Shown here in pieces: positions 53,642-62,711 of a stretch of DNA of 64,000 nt (position 1 is the stretch's first letter; each line of letters starts with the position of its first letter). The notes beneath the pieces were generated by a model. It ran no database searches and was not told where the DNA came from. It saw nothing but the letters and a program-made list of their open reading frames with translations. The stretch lies in contig JAFXAP010000013.1 in NCBI GenBank assembly GCA_017516965.1, forward strand, positions 35,759 to 99,758. The letters run 5' to 3'. The DNA is from Clostridia bacterium. GTDB lineage: Bacteria; Bacillota; Clostridia; Oscillospirales; Acutalibacteraceae. A program made the translations under genes and the position numbers.

Positions 53642-54193
53642 TTATTTTAATTCAGCTTTTTTTAAATCAATATATAATTCTGCTGAATAGTCTTGTCCAA
53701 ACATATCATCAATGTAAAGAAAGTAATCTTTTTCTTCGTTCATAGAAAAGATATTTGTTTTGATAAGCGGATCAACGCCATTACAAGGACCGTCATCCTC
53801 ACCATGTATATGAATATTATTGAGATTGCTTTCTATTGCAATAAACCAATCGGTTATAAATTCACTTTCCATCTCAAATGCAAAATCTTTTCCAGTAAAA
53901 GCATTACGCAGAGATTCCATAACATTATAGAGACGATTTTTATCAAGACATTCAAAGTCATCAACAAATTCTTCGTCCATCATATCATCAGCATATTTTT
54001 TCATATGAATAATGTAACCCTCTCCATCAAACATAGCATTTTTTGAAAAAGCAAATTCTTTTATCAATTTTCTAAATTCTTTTTTTCCTTTTTCAAAACT
54101 TTCAAATACCGTATAGGCGCATTCGAGACCGCTTGAATTTATACATACCTCCGGTAGCGATGTTTTTATTGATAACACCCAAACTTCTTTCAT
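53642..54193 (-). CDS. Unknown 183-aa acidic island protein
   Basis: No known domain is recognised. The sequence is acidic (DDMMDEEFVDDFECLDKN) with aromatic strands near the C-terminus (YFLYIDDMFGQDYSAELYIDL). Start is set at MKEVWVL, preceded by TTTGGAG; a GTG 9 bases upstream has worse spacing. It has its own perfect operator and stops just before the retron operator, so it is next to, but not obviously in, the retron transcript. It is a candidate retron partner or a separate effector. Confidence 0.6.
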   Translation of the reverse strand: MKEVWVLSIKTSLPEVCINSSGLECAYTVFESFEKGKKEFRKLIKEFAFSKNAMFDGEGYIIHMKKYADDMMDEEFVDDFECLDKNRLYNVMESLRNAFTGKDFAFEMESEFITDWFIAIESNLNNIHIHGEDDGPCNGVDPLIKTNIFSMNEEKDYFLYIDDMFGQDYSAELYIDLKKAELK

Positions 54194-54238
54194 AATTAAC
54201 ACTCCAAAATATTATTTGCAACTTTATGTTACAGGTAC

Positions 54239-54272
54239 ATTATACTTGCCACTTTGCACCAAATTTGGTGCA
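54239..54272 (-). promoter_or_regulatory. Island operator-promoter 9 (183-aa protein)
   Basis: Perfect palindrome TGCACCAAATTTGGTGCA (54255-54272) lies 16 bases upstream of a minus-strand TATAAT (plus 54239-54244). This is the best match to the consensus and marks the right end of the regulon. Confidence 0.85.
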
Positions 54273-54302
54273 TATTTAAAATATATCTAATTACCTTATA
54301 TC

Positions 54303-54345
54303 AAAAAAAACAGTTGAGGCTGTCAAACTTCCCCAACTGTTTTTT
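54303..54345. terminator. Terminator after the GH38 gene
   Basis: Arms around CAGTTG (54311-54316) and CAACTG (54334-54339), extended by flanking A and T runs, with a long loop. It can act in both directions, at the boundary between the island and the mannosidase operon. Confidence 0.7.
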
Positions 54346-54359
54346 AAAAATTTTTAATA

Positions 54360-57300
54360 CTATATGAATTTTAGTGTAACAATTTCAAAGTTGCGAACTC
54401 TGACAGTAACAGAGTTGTCAGTAAAATCAAGTTCTTCTACGATGTTTTCCATCAAGTCGCAAAGATAAGCCTTGTTAAACCCGTCTGCTACCTTAACGGT
54501 TGCATTGGTTCTGCGGTTAAATGCATCATACATACGAACAATCATACCGTTATCATCTTCACATTTTTTAACCGTCTCGATAATAACATTATCTTTATCG
54601 CAAGATACAAGTGAAAACTCATCTGAAGCTGAACCGCTATTTTGAGACACCTTCATACATTCGAGTGGTTGATTAAGTGCGTAAGCCTCATTAATAATAC
54701 CCGCCGCACAAAAATCTCCGGCATAAGGCATAAGTGAATATGTTAGCTTGTGCTCGCCCTGATCGGCCTCGGCATTAGGATATTGACTGCACTTAAGCAC
54801 AGTAAGCTTCATTGTGCTGCCTTCGGTATTAAAGCCATATTTACAATCATTAAGAAGCGCCACGCCGTATCCGTTTTCGGCAACGGTCATCCATTTGTGA
54901 CCACACACCTCAAATTTAGCAGCATCCCAACTTGTGTTTGAGTGGGTTGGTCGCTCAATATGTCCAAACTGTGTTTCGTAGATTGCCGTATTGGTATGCA
55001 CGTCTACCGGAAACGCAACCTTAAGCACCTGATGATGCTCGTGCCAATCAAGTACGGTGTCAAAGTCAATACGATTGGTGTCTGAGTATAGCCAGATGTT
55101 TTGTGCAATTTCGGAATCAAGATATTTTTTAACTACCCTAAAGCCTGCGCGAGAGCCGTCGGTGACAGGCGTGATGGTTGCTTCGTCGTCAAGCACCCAT
55201 TTTTTCTCTTTATAGTAATCGGTGATTTCCCAGTTATCATAAAGTCGAGGGTAGTCTTCAAATGCCTGAAATTCATTTCCGTATTCGCCACTCTTTAACA
55301 CCTGACGATTTGCACTTTTATCAAACAGTTCAACTATGCGACCGGCTTTATCAAGTGTCATTTTATAGAACTTGTTTTCGGCTGTAAGACCGTTAAGTGT
55401 AACGTCGGTTTTATCGTTGTAACTGTTTACAACCCTCCAACCAAAAGCAGGAATGCTGTCGGTAAGTTCTACCGTTTTACCGTCAACAGTTGCAATACCC
55501 TTGCGATCAAAGCCCAATGGATTATAAATCAAAATGCCGCCGTCGGTAGTAATATTTTTTGCGATAACTTCCATTTTTTCGTTTATAACGTTGTCGGTGT
55601 ATTCAGCAATCTGTCTGTAGTCAACATCGGTGCCGTCATAAACCTCTTTTATAGAAGAACCCGGAATAATATCGTGGAACTGGTTGTGAAGAACAAGATT
55701 CCAATTGTGGTATAGACCTTGCGCATCGTATTTACTACCAAGCATAGAGCCTATATATGAAAGTCCCTCTGCCTTGCCAAGCGCCATTTCGCTCTTGCGG
55801 TTGCCACGCTTGTTTTTTGCCATAGAGGTGTATGTGCCTCGATGCAGTTCGAGATAAAGTTCGCCTACCCAGCGCGGTGTACGTTTTAGTTTTTTGCAAG
55901 CGGCGTCAAATTCCTCGCGTTTGGTGTCAAGATGCTCGAGCAAAGTCGGTAATTTTGTAACCGGCATACCGGGAATACCGCGAGCCATTCTGCGCTGTTT
56001 TTCGAGCATTTCTTTGGTAGGACCGCCGCCACCGTCACCAAAGCCGTAGGTTGTAAGTGCGTGGTTAGAATACTGTTTGTTTGCAAACTTGTTCCAAGTG
56101 CCTTTTATTTCATTTGGTTGGTTGTGAGCAACATAGGTTGTATATCTAACCGGGTCGGGCTGATGATAAGCCTGCGCTGTGATAAAATTTGTAAAAATTT
56201 CGGTGCCGTCAAGACCTTGCCACATAAACGTGTCAACAGGCATTGTATTGGTTTCGTTCCAAGAAATTTTAGAGGTTACGAAATGACGGATACCCGATTT
56301 TTTAAGTATTTGTGGAAGCGCTGCCGAATAACCAAAAACATCAGGTAAGAACAGTATTTTGTTATCAACGCCAAATTCGTCCCTAAAGAACTTCTTGCCC
56401 TGGAAAATTTGACGCACAAGGCTTTCACCACTTATAAGGTTACAGTCGGCCTCTACATACATAGCGCCTTCCGGCTCCCATCTGCCCTCTGCTACCAATT
56501 GTTTTAGTTCTTCGTACTTTTCGGGTGCTTCTTCCTTTAAATAGCGGTAAAGCTCAGGCTGTGAAAGCATAAACTTAAACTCGGGATATTTTTTCATAAG
56601 CGCTAATGCGTTTGTAAAGCTGCGCTGAATTTTTTCACGAGTTTGCGCACGAGTCCAAAGCCATTCTATATCAATATGCGTATGCGCTATACAATCAACA
56701 ATTGGCTTGCCTTCTTCGGTACAAACCTTGTCATAAAACTCGCGTCCTATAAATTCTATCGCTTTTTTAACACTCGCCTTATATTCGTCACTGCGAGGCT
56801 TGCGGAAATCTATAATATTACAGGTTTGTTCAAGAATAGGAACAATGATTTCGTGTGGGTCCTCATATTGCTTGTGCATCATAAACACTTCATAAGGTAC
56901 GCGAATATCGTAGTAAAGCTGTTCGCTTTTTTCGTCTAATTCAAACATAGACATATATAGTGGAACGTTGTTTTTTTCAAGCCCTAAATAGAAATAGTTA
57001 TACATAGTATATTCGGTATCGGCCTCGAGATAAATCTCGGTGTGATTGGTATCGATACCCTGTACCATTTCACCGTTTAAGAAAATAAGACCTTGCGGAT
57101 TTGTGCCGTCCCATTGACCCTCAAATCCCGTTGTACACTTAATATAATAGGATGTATTTTCCTTTGCGGGTGGGGTTTTAAAGCTTGCACGCAACCAATA
57201 ATGCGCATCACGGCCTGTCATTATTGTCCCTTTAGTAAATGGTTCCCAACCGTTTTTCGGAAAAGTATTATCGGTTTTATAATCACTTTTCACATACTCT

Positions 57301-57386
57301 ACGCCCTCAAGATCGTAAAGTTTTGTGTTTGCAATTTGATTTAATTTTTGCCAGGTTACTCTGATTTTTTCATCAATAAAAGCCAT
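54360..57386 (-). CDS. GH38 alpha-mannosidase
   Basis: The 1008-aa cytoplasmic enzyme has the GH38 zinc-binding motif AHTHIDIEWLW, and LPDVFGYSAALPQI, which carries the nucleophile Asp. SQPELYRYLK and EPEGAMYVEADCNL follow the family pattern, and HNQFHDIIPGSSIKEVY matches the central domain. It removes alpha-linked mannose, for example from N-glycan or mannan fragments. TTGGAGGAAATATT precedes the ATG. It lies 14 bases after the GH-like gene and is the second gene of that operon. Confidence 0.95.
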   Translation of the reverse strand: MAFIDEKIRVTWQKLNQIANTKLYDLEGVEYVKSDYKTDNTFPKNGWEPFTKGTIMTGRDAHYWLRASFKTPPAKENTSYYIKCTTGFEGQWDGTNPQGLIFLNGEMVQGIDTNHTEIYLEADTEYTMYNYFYLGLEKNNVPLYMSMFELDEKSEQLYYDIRVPYEVFMMHKQYEDPHEIIVPILEQTCNIIDFRKPRSDEYKASVKKAIEFIGREFYDKVCTEEGKPIVDCIAHTHIDIEWLWTRAQTREKIQRSFTNALALMKKYPEFKFMLSQPELYRYLKEEAPEKYEELKQLVAEGRWEPEGAMYVEADCNLISGESLVRQIFQGKKFFRDEFGVDNKILFLPDVFGYSAALPQILKKSGIRHFVTSKISWNETNTMPVDTFMWQGLDGTEIFTNFITAQAYHQPDPVRYTTYVAHNQPNEIKGTWNKFANKQYSNHALTTYGFGDGGGGPTKEMLEKQRRMARGIPGMPVTKLPTLLEHLDTKREEFDAACKKLKRTPRWVGELYLELHRGTYTSMAKNKRGNRKSEMALGKAEGLSYIGSMLGSKYDAQGLYHNWNLVLHNQFHDIIPGSSIKEVYDGTDVDYRQIAEYTDNVINEKMEVIAKNITTDGGILIYNPLGFDRKGIATVDGKTVELTDSIPAFGWRVVNSYNDKTDVTLNGLTAENKFYKMTLDKAGRIVELFDKSANRQVLKSGEYGNEFQAFEDYPRLYDNWEITDYYKEKKWVLDDEATITPVTDGSRAGFRVVKKYLDSEIAQNIWLYSDTNRIDFDTVLDWHEHHQVLKVAFPVDVHTNTAIYETQFGHIERPTHSNTSWDAAKFEVCGHKWMTVAENGYGVALLNDCKYGFNTEGSTMKLTVLKCSQYPNAEADQGEHKLTYSLMPYAGDFCAAGIINEAYALNQPLECMKVSQNSGSASDEFSLVSCDKDNVIIETVKKCEDDNGMIVRMYDAFNRRTNATVKVADGFNKAYLCDLMENIVEELDFTDNSVTVRVRNFEIVTLKFI

Positions 57387-57400
57387 AATATTTCCTCCAA

Positions 57401-59542
57401 TTATTTAAAAACAATCATACCTACACTGTTTGCCGAAATTTCAAGTTCGCAAACTGTGGAAACTAAACTGTCAATCACATTTCCTTTTTCATCAATCAAA
57501 TCAGCGCCATTTGTTTTGCTAAGGTCAATGGTAATATTTTGCGGTGTTTGACAATAGTTTGCAAAAAACTGCGCTTGTGTGCCATCACTTGCCTGCCAAG
57601 CGGTAGTGAGCACCGTTGGGTACTCGGTAAAGCGCTCGGCATTTGTCTTATACATTTTAACTGTGTCGCAAGTTACCTTACAGGGCTTTATCATATGACC
57701 AAATGTAAGATATTTTTTGCCAACACCACGCTTGTATGCAGTAGCCGATTTTATAAAAGACAATGTAGCCTCGCTATCAGGCAACTTTGAAAAATCGCGT
57801 TCACCCCAAGCCCAAGCAATCTCGCCATCTTGATTTATAACAAGTGTCATAAAATCACCCGCCAGGAAAGAATGAGCCGCGCGAAGCAAGTAACTGTCGG
57901 GTGAACGTTCAATATCGAAAATATCGAGTGAACAAACCGAATTACCCGAAAAATTTTGTAAATATTTGTGGTAGATATATGCGTAAAGGGGTATAAATTT
58001 TCCTGCATAACCGTTAAGGTTAAATCGGTTATCACTAAGATTCATATATGGTATATAACTTTCAGCCGCCGCCGATTCACACCCAAGAAGCACTTTGTCA
58101 CCAACAACTGCTTTTAATTTTTTAAGAAAATCGGTCATATGCTCGACCATCCATCCACCCGGTACTGCAGGGTGAGAGTGCTTGTCACTAAAGCAAAAAT
58201 AAGGAGTGCCTCCGTGATTTTGGTCAAGGATTTGTATGTAATCAAGTCCTGAGGCTGCCATTTTACGAGTCTCGTTTAAAAGCACGTTTTTGGTAAAATC
58301 TTGTGAAATGCACATATCATAACTTTTGCGCTGTGCCTGACAGGTTTTCGAGATTATTTCACCTGTGGGGGACGCGCACATATATTGCGACAAATTTTCA
58401 TCAAGATATTCTTTTTCCATATTATAGTCATTAATATTACTGCTTATTGTGTAACTTATACCACTGCAGTAAACACCTAAAATATGGTTTTTGTCGTGCA
58501 GTTGTCTGCCAAAATCGGCAAGCATATCCGCCCCGCCAATAGGTGGCCACACATAAGGCGGCGCCCAGGGGGCTGTACCCTCCCAATGCATTAGCACCGT
58601 AAGTATGCGGCTACCTGTTGCCGCGCTAATCTTATCAAGATATGGCAAAGCATTATTATATGGAAAAAGTCGGTTAGGACCTGAGGGGTCCATATCGTGA
58701 ATACCCTGTACCGGATAGGTTACAACAAGTGGTGAGTCGCTATACCACTCGGGCAAACTTTTGTTATCTTCAATCGGTAAAAGATTTTCGGGCAAATTGT
58801 TTTCAAACCATTTACGGTAAAGTTCGGCAGCCGAGTACCAGTCTCCGCTAAAGAAATCAATAACCAAATTATACGACAACTCAAAATGTTGACAGTTTAA
58901 ACTTACCCCAGGGTAAAGCCTAAACTGCAACTTAATTGCATCATCCATCGGGCCAAAATCAATTCCCTTTACACTGCGCTTACTGTCTTCCGCCGCGATA
59001 TAAATACCTGCAGTATCATCATAGTAAGATAAAAACTGACTTTGAACAACTGCCGGAAACATAGCATAAAGACCTTCACTTGGGTAATCAAGAGGTCGGT
59101 ACTTATAAGGGTAAAAGTTCTCCTTGAGTTTTATATCTTCAATGAGCAATCCCTCATTTGTGTCTATTGCAATACGACCGCTTCCCCCTGTGCTAACAAG
59201 GTCATTTGGCACTGCAAGTGAACAAAAATCAACCCATTCAACATAAAACCCGGTTCGGTTTTCAAATGAAAAAGTGGCTTCAATTCTACTATTAAAAGAT
59301 ATTGTTACATAAAAACATAAATTTTCAAATTCATACTTTAGTTTAAGTATATCATCATTTTGCTCAAGGTGAATTTTTTGGGCATTATCAGAAATAAGTT
59401 TTTTTACCTTTTCTCCCATTCTTAGCTGCAGAGTAAAAAGCGGTACCCTTTGTTTAATAAACTGTTTGTTGCCGCTTTCAAGTGAAATAGCGGCGCCTTT
59501 GGGGTCAAATTCTATAGCGTATTTTTCGTTTTTAAAAATCAT
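57401..59542 (-). CDS. Uncharacterised glycoside hydrolase-like protein (possibly DUF6259 type)
   Basis: The 713-aa protein has a beta-sandwich N-terminal half and a TIM-barrel-like centre. Segments such as VLMHWEGTAPWAPPYVWPP and DYIQILDQNHGGTPYFCFS, and LLGCESAAAESYIPY, place acidic residues at strand ends as in GH clan enzymes. I recall DUF6259 proteins with this shape, but cannot confirm it. No signal peptide. It heads the operon with GH38 and faces an AraC regulator, so it probably acts on a mannose-containing oligosaccharide. Confidence 0.65.
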   Translation of the reverse strand: MIFKNEKYAIEFDPKGAAISLESGNKQFIKQRVPLFTLQLRMGEKVKKLISDNAQKIHLEQNDDILKLKYEFENLCFYVTISFNSRIEATFSFENRTGFYVEWVDFCSLAVPNDLVSTGGSGRIAIDTNEGLLIEDIKLKENFYPYKYRPLDYPSEGLYAMFPAVVQSQFLSYYDDTAGIYIAAEDSKRSVKGIDFGPMDDAIKLQFRLYPGVSLNCQHFELSYNLVIDFFSGDWYSAAELYRKWFENNLPENLLPIEDNKSLPEWYSDSPLVVTYPVQGIHDMDPSGPNRLFPYNNALPYLDKISAATGSRILTVLMHWEGTAPWAPPYVWPPIGGADMLADFGRQLHDKNHILGVYCSGISYTISSNINDYNMEKEYLDENLSQYMCASPTGEIISKTCQAQRKSYDMCISQDFTKNVLLNETRKMAASGLDYIQILDQNHGGTPYFCFSDKHSHPAVPGGWMVEHMTDFLKKLKAVVGDKVLLGCESAAAESYIPYMNLSDNRFNLNGYAGKFIPLYAYIYHKYLQNFSGNSVCSLDIFDIERSPDSYLLRAAHSFLAGDFMTLVINQDGEIAWAWGERDFSKLPDSEATLSFIKSATAYKRGVGKKYLTFGHMIKPCKVTCDTVKMYKTNAERFTEYPTVLTTAWQASDGTQAQFFANYCQTPQNITIDLSKTNGADLIDEKGNVIDSLVSTVCELEISANSVGMIVFK

Positions 59543-59637
59543 AGCGCTACCACCTTTTGCAGTATTTTATACTTTAATTATATTTTTTTAAACAGTATTA
59601 TTAAAGTAAATAAAATTACACAAAAAAGTATTAGTTC

Positions 59638-59666
59638 TTTACTTTTTATGCAAAATGCATTATAGT
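59638..59666 (+). promoter_or_regulatory. Promoter of the second AraC gene
   Basis: TTTACT (59638-59643), 17-base spacer, TATAGT (59661-59666). A short dyad ATGCA-AAA-TGCAT lies in the spacer. Confidence 0.55.
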
Positions 59667-59674
59667 GTTGTTGG

Positions 59675-60523
59675 GTGATTATTTTGAGCAAGACACTTAT
59701 AAACGGTAAATATTTTATAACAAATGACTATTTAATAGAAATAAACAACATATCCGAAGAGTCCAGTCACACGCACGATTTTATTGAGTTTGTATATATG
59801 CTTAAGGGCAAAAGCGTCCACTCGCTTGATGATCACGAATATTTTTTAAAAAGCGGAGATTTACTTATTATAAACTATGGTCAAACACACCGCTTTAACG
59901 GTGAGCATAATGCTCGATTTTGCAATATACTCATAAAACCCGAAATTATCGACAACCGCCTTGGCGAGTGCCGTGACCTTTGGGCGCTTTTTGACACACC
60001 GCACTACAATCACTTTAAACAGTTGCTGACTACTAACTGCAATCTTATAAAATTTTCGTCCGAAGAAAAAGACTGCTTTGAAAATTTACTGTTGTTGCTT
60101 TATAAAGAGCAACACTCAGCCTCGGTAGGTTTTGATTTTACGATTAAGGCGGGTATAAACTTTATACTGACAATGATTTTTAAAAAGATGTGTGAGTCAT
60201 CTACCGAAGAGTTTGATAACTTTAAAAACATTTTAGACTATATCGAAAAGAATTATTATCAAAACATATCGGCAAAGGATTTGGCACGACTGTGCCACTA
60301 TAACCCATCATATTTTAGCAGAATATTTAAAAAATATACCGGCACAACCTTTAGCGAGCATATCAAAAGAACGCGTATTGCAAATGCCTGTCGCCTTATA
60401 AGAGAAAGTGATGGCAATATAAGTGATATTTATGATAAGGTAGGCTACACCAACAAAACAAATTTTTATAAACACTTTAAGCAGATTACCAATAAAACCC
60501 CACTTGAATATAAAAAACTTTAA
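59675..60523 (+). CDS. AraC-family transcription regulator
   Basis: The 282-aa protein has an N-terminal cupin-like sensor (HTHDFIEFVYMLKGKSVHSL) and two C-terminal helix-turn-helix motifs (ISAKDLARLCHYNPSYFSRIFKK and ISDIYDKVGYTNKTNFYKHFK). It is divergent from the GH-like/GH38 operon and is its likely glycan-responsive activator. The start is uncertain: GTG at 59675 or TTG at 59684. Confidence 0.85.
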   Translation: MIILSKTLINGKYFITNDYLIEINNISEESSHTHDFIEFVYMLKGKSVHSLDDHEYFLKSGDLLIINYGQTHRFNGEHNARFCNILIKPEIIDNRLGECRDLWALFDTPHYNHFKQLLTTNCNLIKFSSEEKDCFENLLLLLYKEQHSASVGFDFTIKAGINFILTMIFKKMCESSTEEFDNFKNILDYIEKNYYQNISAKDLARLCHYNPSYFSRIFKKYTGTTFSEHIKRTRIANACRLIRESDGNISDIYDKVGYTNKTNFYKHFKQITNKTPLEYKKL

Positions 60524-60552
60524 CCTGATTTACCAGTTAAGTGTATTTTGTT

Positions 60553-61017
60553 TTACAAAATAACTTCCATTCCAATCTTTTGTGGTTTTAAACCCATTTG
60601 TTCATAAAATCTCAACGCCGACTGGTTGCAACTCCATACGTTTAGCGTCAGGTTATAGCAACCATTTTCCTTTGCAAATTTAACTGCCGCTTCATAAAGC
60701 TGTTTACCAATATGCTTACCGCGCAAATTTTCATCAACGCATAGGTCGTCTATGTAAAGTGTCTTAATATCGGTCAAAACATTGTTGTCTTTGTGTTGCT
60801 GAAAAATGCAAAAGCAATAGCCTAAAACCGCGTCCTGCTCATCCACAGCAACAAGTATTGGACGCTGTTTGTCGGCTAAGAGTATCTTTAACTCATCTGC
60901 CGAATACTTTGTGCCTATTTTAAAAATATCGGGTCTGCCTTGGTGGTGAACCAGGTCAACTTGCGACAGTAAATCCAACATTTTTGGTATATCTTTTTCT
61001 ACTGCTAATCTAATCAT
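60553..61017 (-). CDS. GNAT-family N-acetyltransferase
   Basis: The 154-aa protein has the acetyl-CoA-binding motif A region LCVDENLRGKHIGKQLYEAA and motif B LNVWSCNQSALRFYEQMGL. GNAT enzymes acetylate proteins or small molecules; the acceptor cannot be told. It is monocistronic, convergent with the AraC gene. Confidence 0.9.
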   Translation of the reverse strand: MIRLAVEKDIPKMLDLLSQVDLVHHQGRPDIFKIGTKYSADELKILLADKQRPILVAVDEQDAVLGYCFCIFQQHKDNNVLTDIKTLYIDDLCVDENLRGKHIGKQLYEAAVKFAKENGCYNLTLNVWSCNQSALRFYEQMGLKPQKIGMEVIL

Positions 61018-61139
61018 ATTTTATTCCTCGTCGCGTGATATTTAGGTTTAATAAATTACTTTGCTGATTATATCACAAATAAAGGTATTTAGCAAATAAA
61101 ATAGGTAATATTAATGCTTTTTTGTTATGCAAAAACGAG

Positions 61140-61168
61140 TTGAAAATATAGATGCGATATGATAATAT
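61140..61168 (+). promoter_or_regulatory. Promoter of the DUF2752 gene
   Basis: TTGAAA (61140-61145), 17-base spacer, TAATAT (61163-61168). Confidence 0.6.
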
Positions 61169-61196
61169 TACTATATAAATTATGTGGTGGTGTGTA

Positions 61197-61532
61197 ATGG
61201 GTAGAATAAAAGAACTTAAAAACAGTCTTTTGCTTACAGCATTTTATATTGCTGTGTTGTTAATATTTTGGTATTTTAAGGTTCCCTGTTTGTTCAAGCA
61301 TTTTTTAGGCATAGAATGTCCTGGGTGCGGTATGTCAAGGGCCGTGTTATCAGTAATAAAATTTGATTTTGCCGCCGCATTTGGCTATCACCCAATGGTT
61401 TGGTCATTACCCATACTGTATCTATATTTTTTATTTGGCGGTAAGGTTTTTAATAAAAAGTTTTTAGATTACGGCATTCTGATATTTATTGCTCTTGGTT
61501 TTTTAATAAACTTTATAGCGAAACTGATATAA
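61197..61532 (+). CDS. DUF2752 membrane protein
   Basis: The 111-aa protein has about three membrane segments and the family signature GIECPGCGMSRAVLS followed by FGYHPM. Function unknown. Start is at MGRIKEL after TGGTGGTG, not an in-frame ATG 15 bases upstream. A TM2 protein with zinc ribbons follows, which is a common neighbourhood for DUF2752. Confidence 0.9.
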   Translation: MGRIKELKNSLLLTAFYIAVLLIFWYFKVPCLFKHFLGIECPGCGMSRAVLSVIKFDFAAAFGYHPMVWSLPILYLYFLFGGKVFNKKFLDYGILIFIALGFLINFIAKLI

Positions 61533-61557
61533 CTTTGTCTAAAAAACTCTTTTTTTG

Positions 61558-61587
61558 TTGACAGACAAATATTAAATATGTTATAAT
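61558..61587 (+). promoter_or_regulatory. Promoter of the TM2 gene
   Basis: Perfect TTGACA (61558-61563) and perfect TATAAT (61582-61587) with an 18-base spacer, before a GAAAGGAG ribosome site. Confidence 0.8.
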
Positions 61588-61629
61588 TTTTGTAGCAGAA
61601 AGCATATTTTTGAAAGGAGAAATTTTAAA

Positions 61630-62013
61630 ATGTTTTGTAAAAATTGCGGAGAACAAATGAACGACAATCAGGCTATATGCTTGAAATGTGGTGTAAAAAC
61701 AGGTGAAGGCAACGCTTATTGCGCTAATTGCGGTAAAGAGGTTGCTCCTGAAGCTGAAGTTTGCCTTAGCTGCGGTGTTGCTATTAAAAAGGCTGCGAAT
61801 TACGGTAACTATGACAAGGTTGTTATCGCTCTTGTTTGCTTCTTCTTGGGTTATCTTGGTGTTCACAACTTTATGTTGGGCGAAACCAAAAAAGGTATTG
61901 TTAAGATTGTTCTTACCGTCTTCTGCCTTGGTATAGGCACAATTCCTGCTTTGATTGATTTTATAAGAATCCTTATGGACAAATATGAAGTTAATCCTGA
62001 TAAAGCATTTTAA
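61630..62013 (+). CDS. TM2-domain protein with two zinc ribbons
   Basis: The 127-aa protein has two zinc-ribbon units at the N-terminus (C3/C6 with C18/C21; C31/C34 with C46/C49) and a TM2 domain with FFLGYLGVHNFMLGETKKG. TM2 proteins are short two-helix membrane proteins of unknown function. AAAGGAG precedes the ATG. Confidence 0.92.
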   Translation: MFCKNCGEQMNDNQAICLKCGVKTGEGNAYCANCGKEVAPEAEVCLSCGVAIKKAANYGNYDKVVIALVCFFLGYLGVHNFMLGETKKGIVKIVLTVFCLGIGTIPALIDFIRILMDKYEVNPDKAF

Positions 62014-62030
62014 TTAAATTTTTTAAAGAG

Positions 62031-62063
62031 TAAAATTCCTGCTGATGCAGGAATTTTATTTTT
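62031..62063 (+). terminator. Terminator after the TM2 gene
   Basis: A 12-bp stem (TAAAATTCCTGC and its complement, 4-base loop) followed by TTTTT. Confidence 0.9.
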
Positions 62064-62080
62064 AAAGTGAGGTAATAGAT

Positions 62081-62404
62081 ATGTTTTGTCCCTACTGTGG
62101 TAAAGAGATTGATAATATTGCCGATGTATGTTTAGGCTGCGGCCGTTCGGTAAAAAAGATTAAAAACAGCGCTCAACAAGACTCCTCAAGCGTGGGCTGG
62201 TGGTGGCTTGGATTTTTCTTTCCGCTAATAGGCTTTATACTTTGGTGCGTGTGGACCGATAACACTCCTATAAAGGCAAAACGCGCGGGTTGGGGCGCAC
62301 TTGTGGGAGCGATAACGTCGGTTGTAGTGCCCATCATCATTTACATTGCAATTTTGGCACTCACCATATTAGGCGGTTTTGCAATTCAATCTGTTTTCTT
62401 TTAA
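62081..62404 (+). CDS. Zinc-ribbon membrane protein
   Basis: The 107-aa protein has an N-terminal zinc ribbon (FCPYCGKEID...CLGCGRS) and two membrane segments (WWWLGFFFPLIGFILWCVW and a C-terminal hydrophobic helix). It resembles its TM2 neighbour in layout but not in the membrane part. GTGAGGTAATAG precedes the ATG. Function unknown. Confidence 0.8.
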   Translation: MFCPYCGKEIDNIADVCLGCGRSVKKIKNSAQQDSSSVGWWWLGFFFPLIGFILWCVWTDNTPIKAKRAGWGALVGAITSVVVPIIIYIAILALTILGGFAIQSVFF

Positions 62405-62482
62405 GAAAGCAAATGGAATGCAAGGGACAATTCTGTCTCTTTATAAAAATAAGAAAGAATAAAGAAAAAAAATAAAAATTGT

Positions 62483-62540
62483 GTTTCGCTTTGCGAAACG
62501 ATATAAATAATGCCGTGCTATGCACGGCACATTTTTTATT
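62483..62540 (+). repeat. Two palindromic elements, the second terminator-like
   Basis: GTTTCGC-TTT-GCGAAAC (62483-62499) and GCCGTGC-TAT-GCACGGC (62512-62528), the latter followed by CATTTTTTATT, so it can end the upstream transcript. A run of TTATTA repeats follows. This type of element looks like dispersed intergenic repeats. Confidence 0.6.
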
Positions 62541-62700
62541 ATTTATTATTTATTATTTCTTCTTTAATTTTGCACTGCATTCCGTCGTGCTTTATTTCGT
62601 AATTGTCTTTAAGTATCAAGTCGCTAATAAACACAAACTCATACCCCTCGTCTTTAAGACGCCAGTCAAGAGAGTCAATATACGATACAAAAGTAATATT
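62539..62700 (-). pseudogene. Decayed coding remnant
   Basis: On the minus strand an open stretch of 53 codons with no start reads like a protein C-terminus (VSYIDSLDWRLKDEGYEF, then VFISDLILKDNYEIK) and stops inside the TTATTA repeat. No ribosome site or N-terminus is present. I do not recognise the family. It is probably the tail of a gene lost by deletion. The surrounding 62405-62813 stretch otherwise holds only palindromes and a promoter. Confidence 0.45.
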
Positions 62701-62711
62701 TTAATAAGGGC

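Noticed and set aside
53455-53745. A 96-codon rightward open reading frame
   Set aside because: It runs through the retron RNA and operator 8 on the opposite strand; the RNA structure and RT explain the sequence.
26982-54272. The repeated palindromes as a CRISPR array or insertion-sequence ends
   Set aside because: Sites are kilobases apart, always at the same position in promoters, with no spacers, target duplications or transposase.
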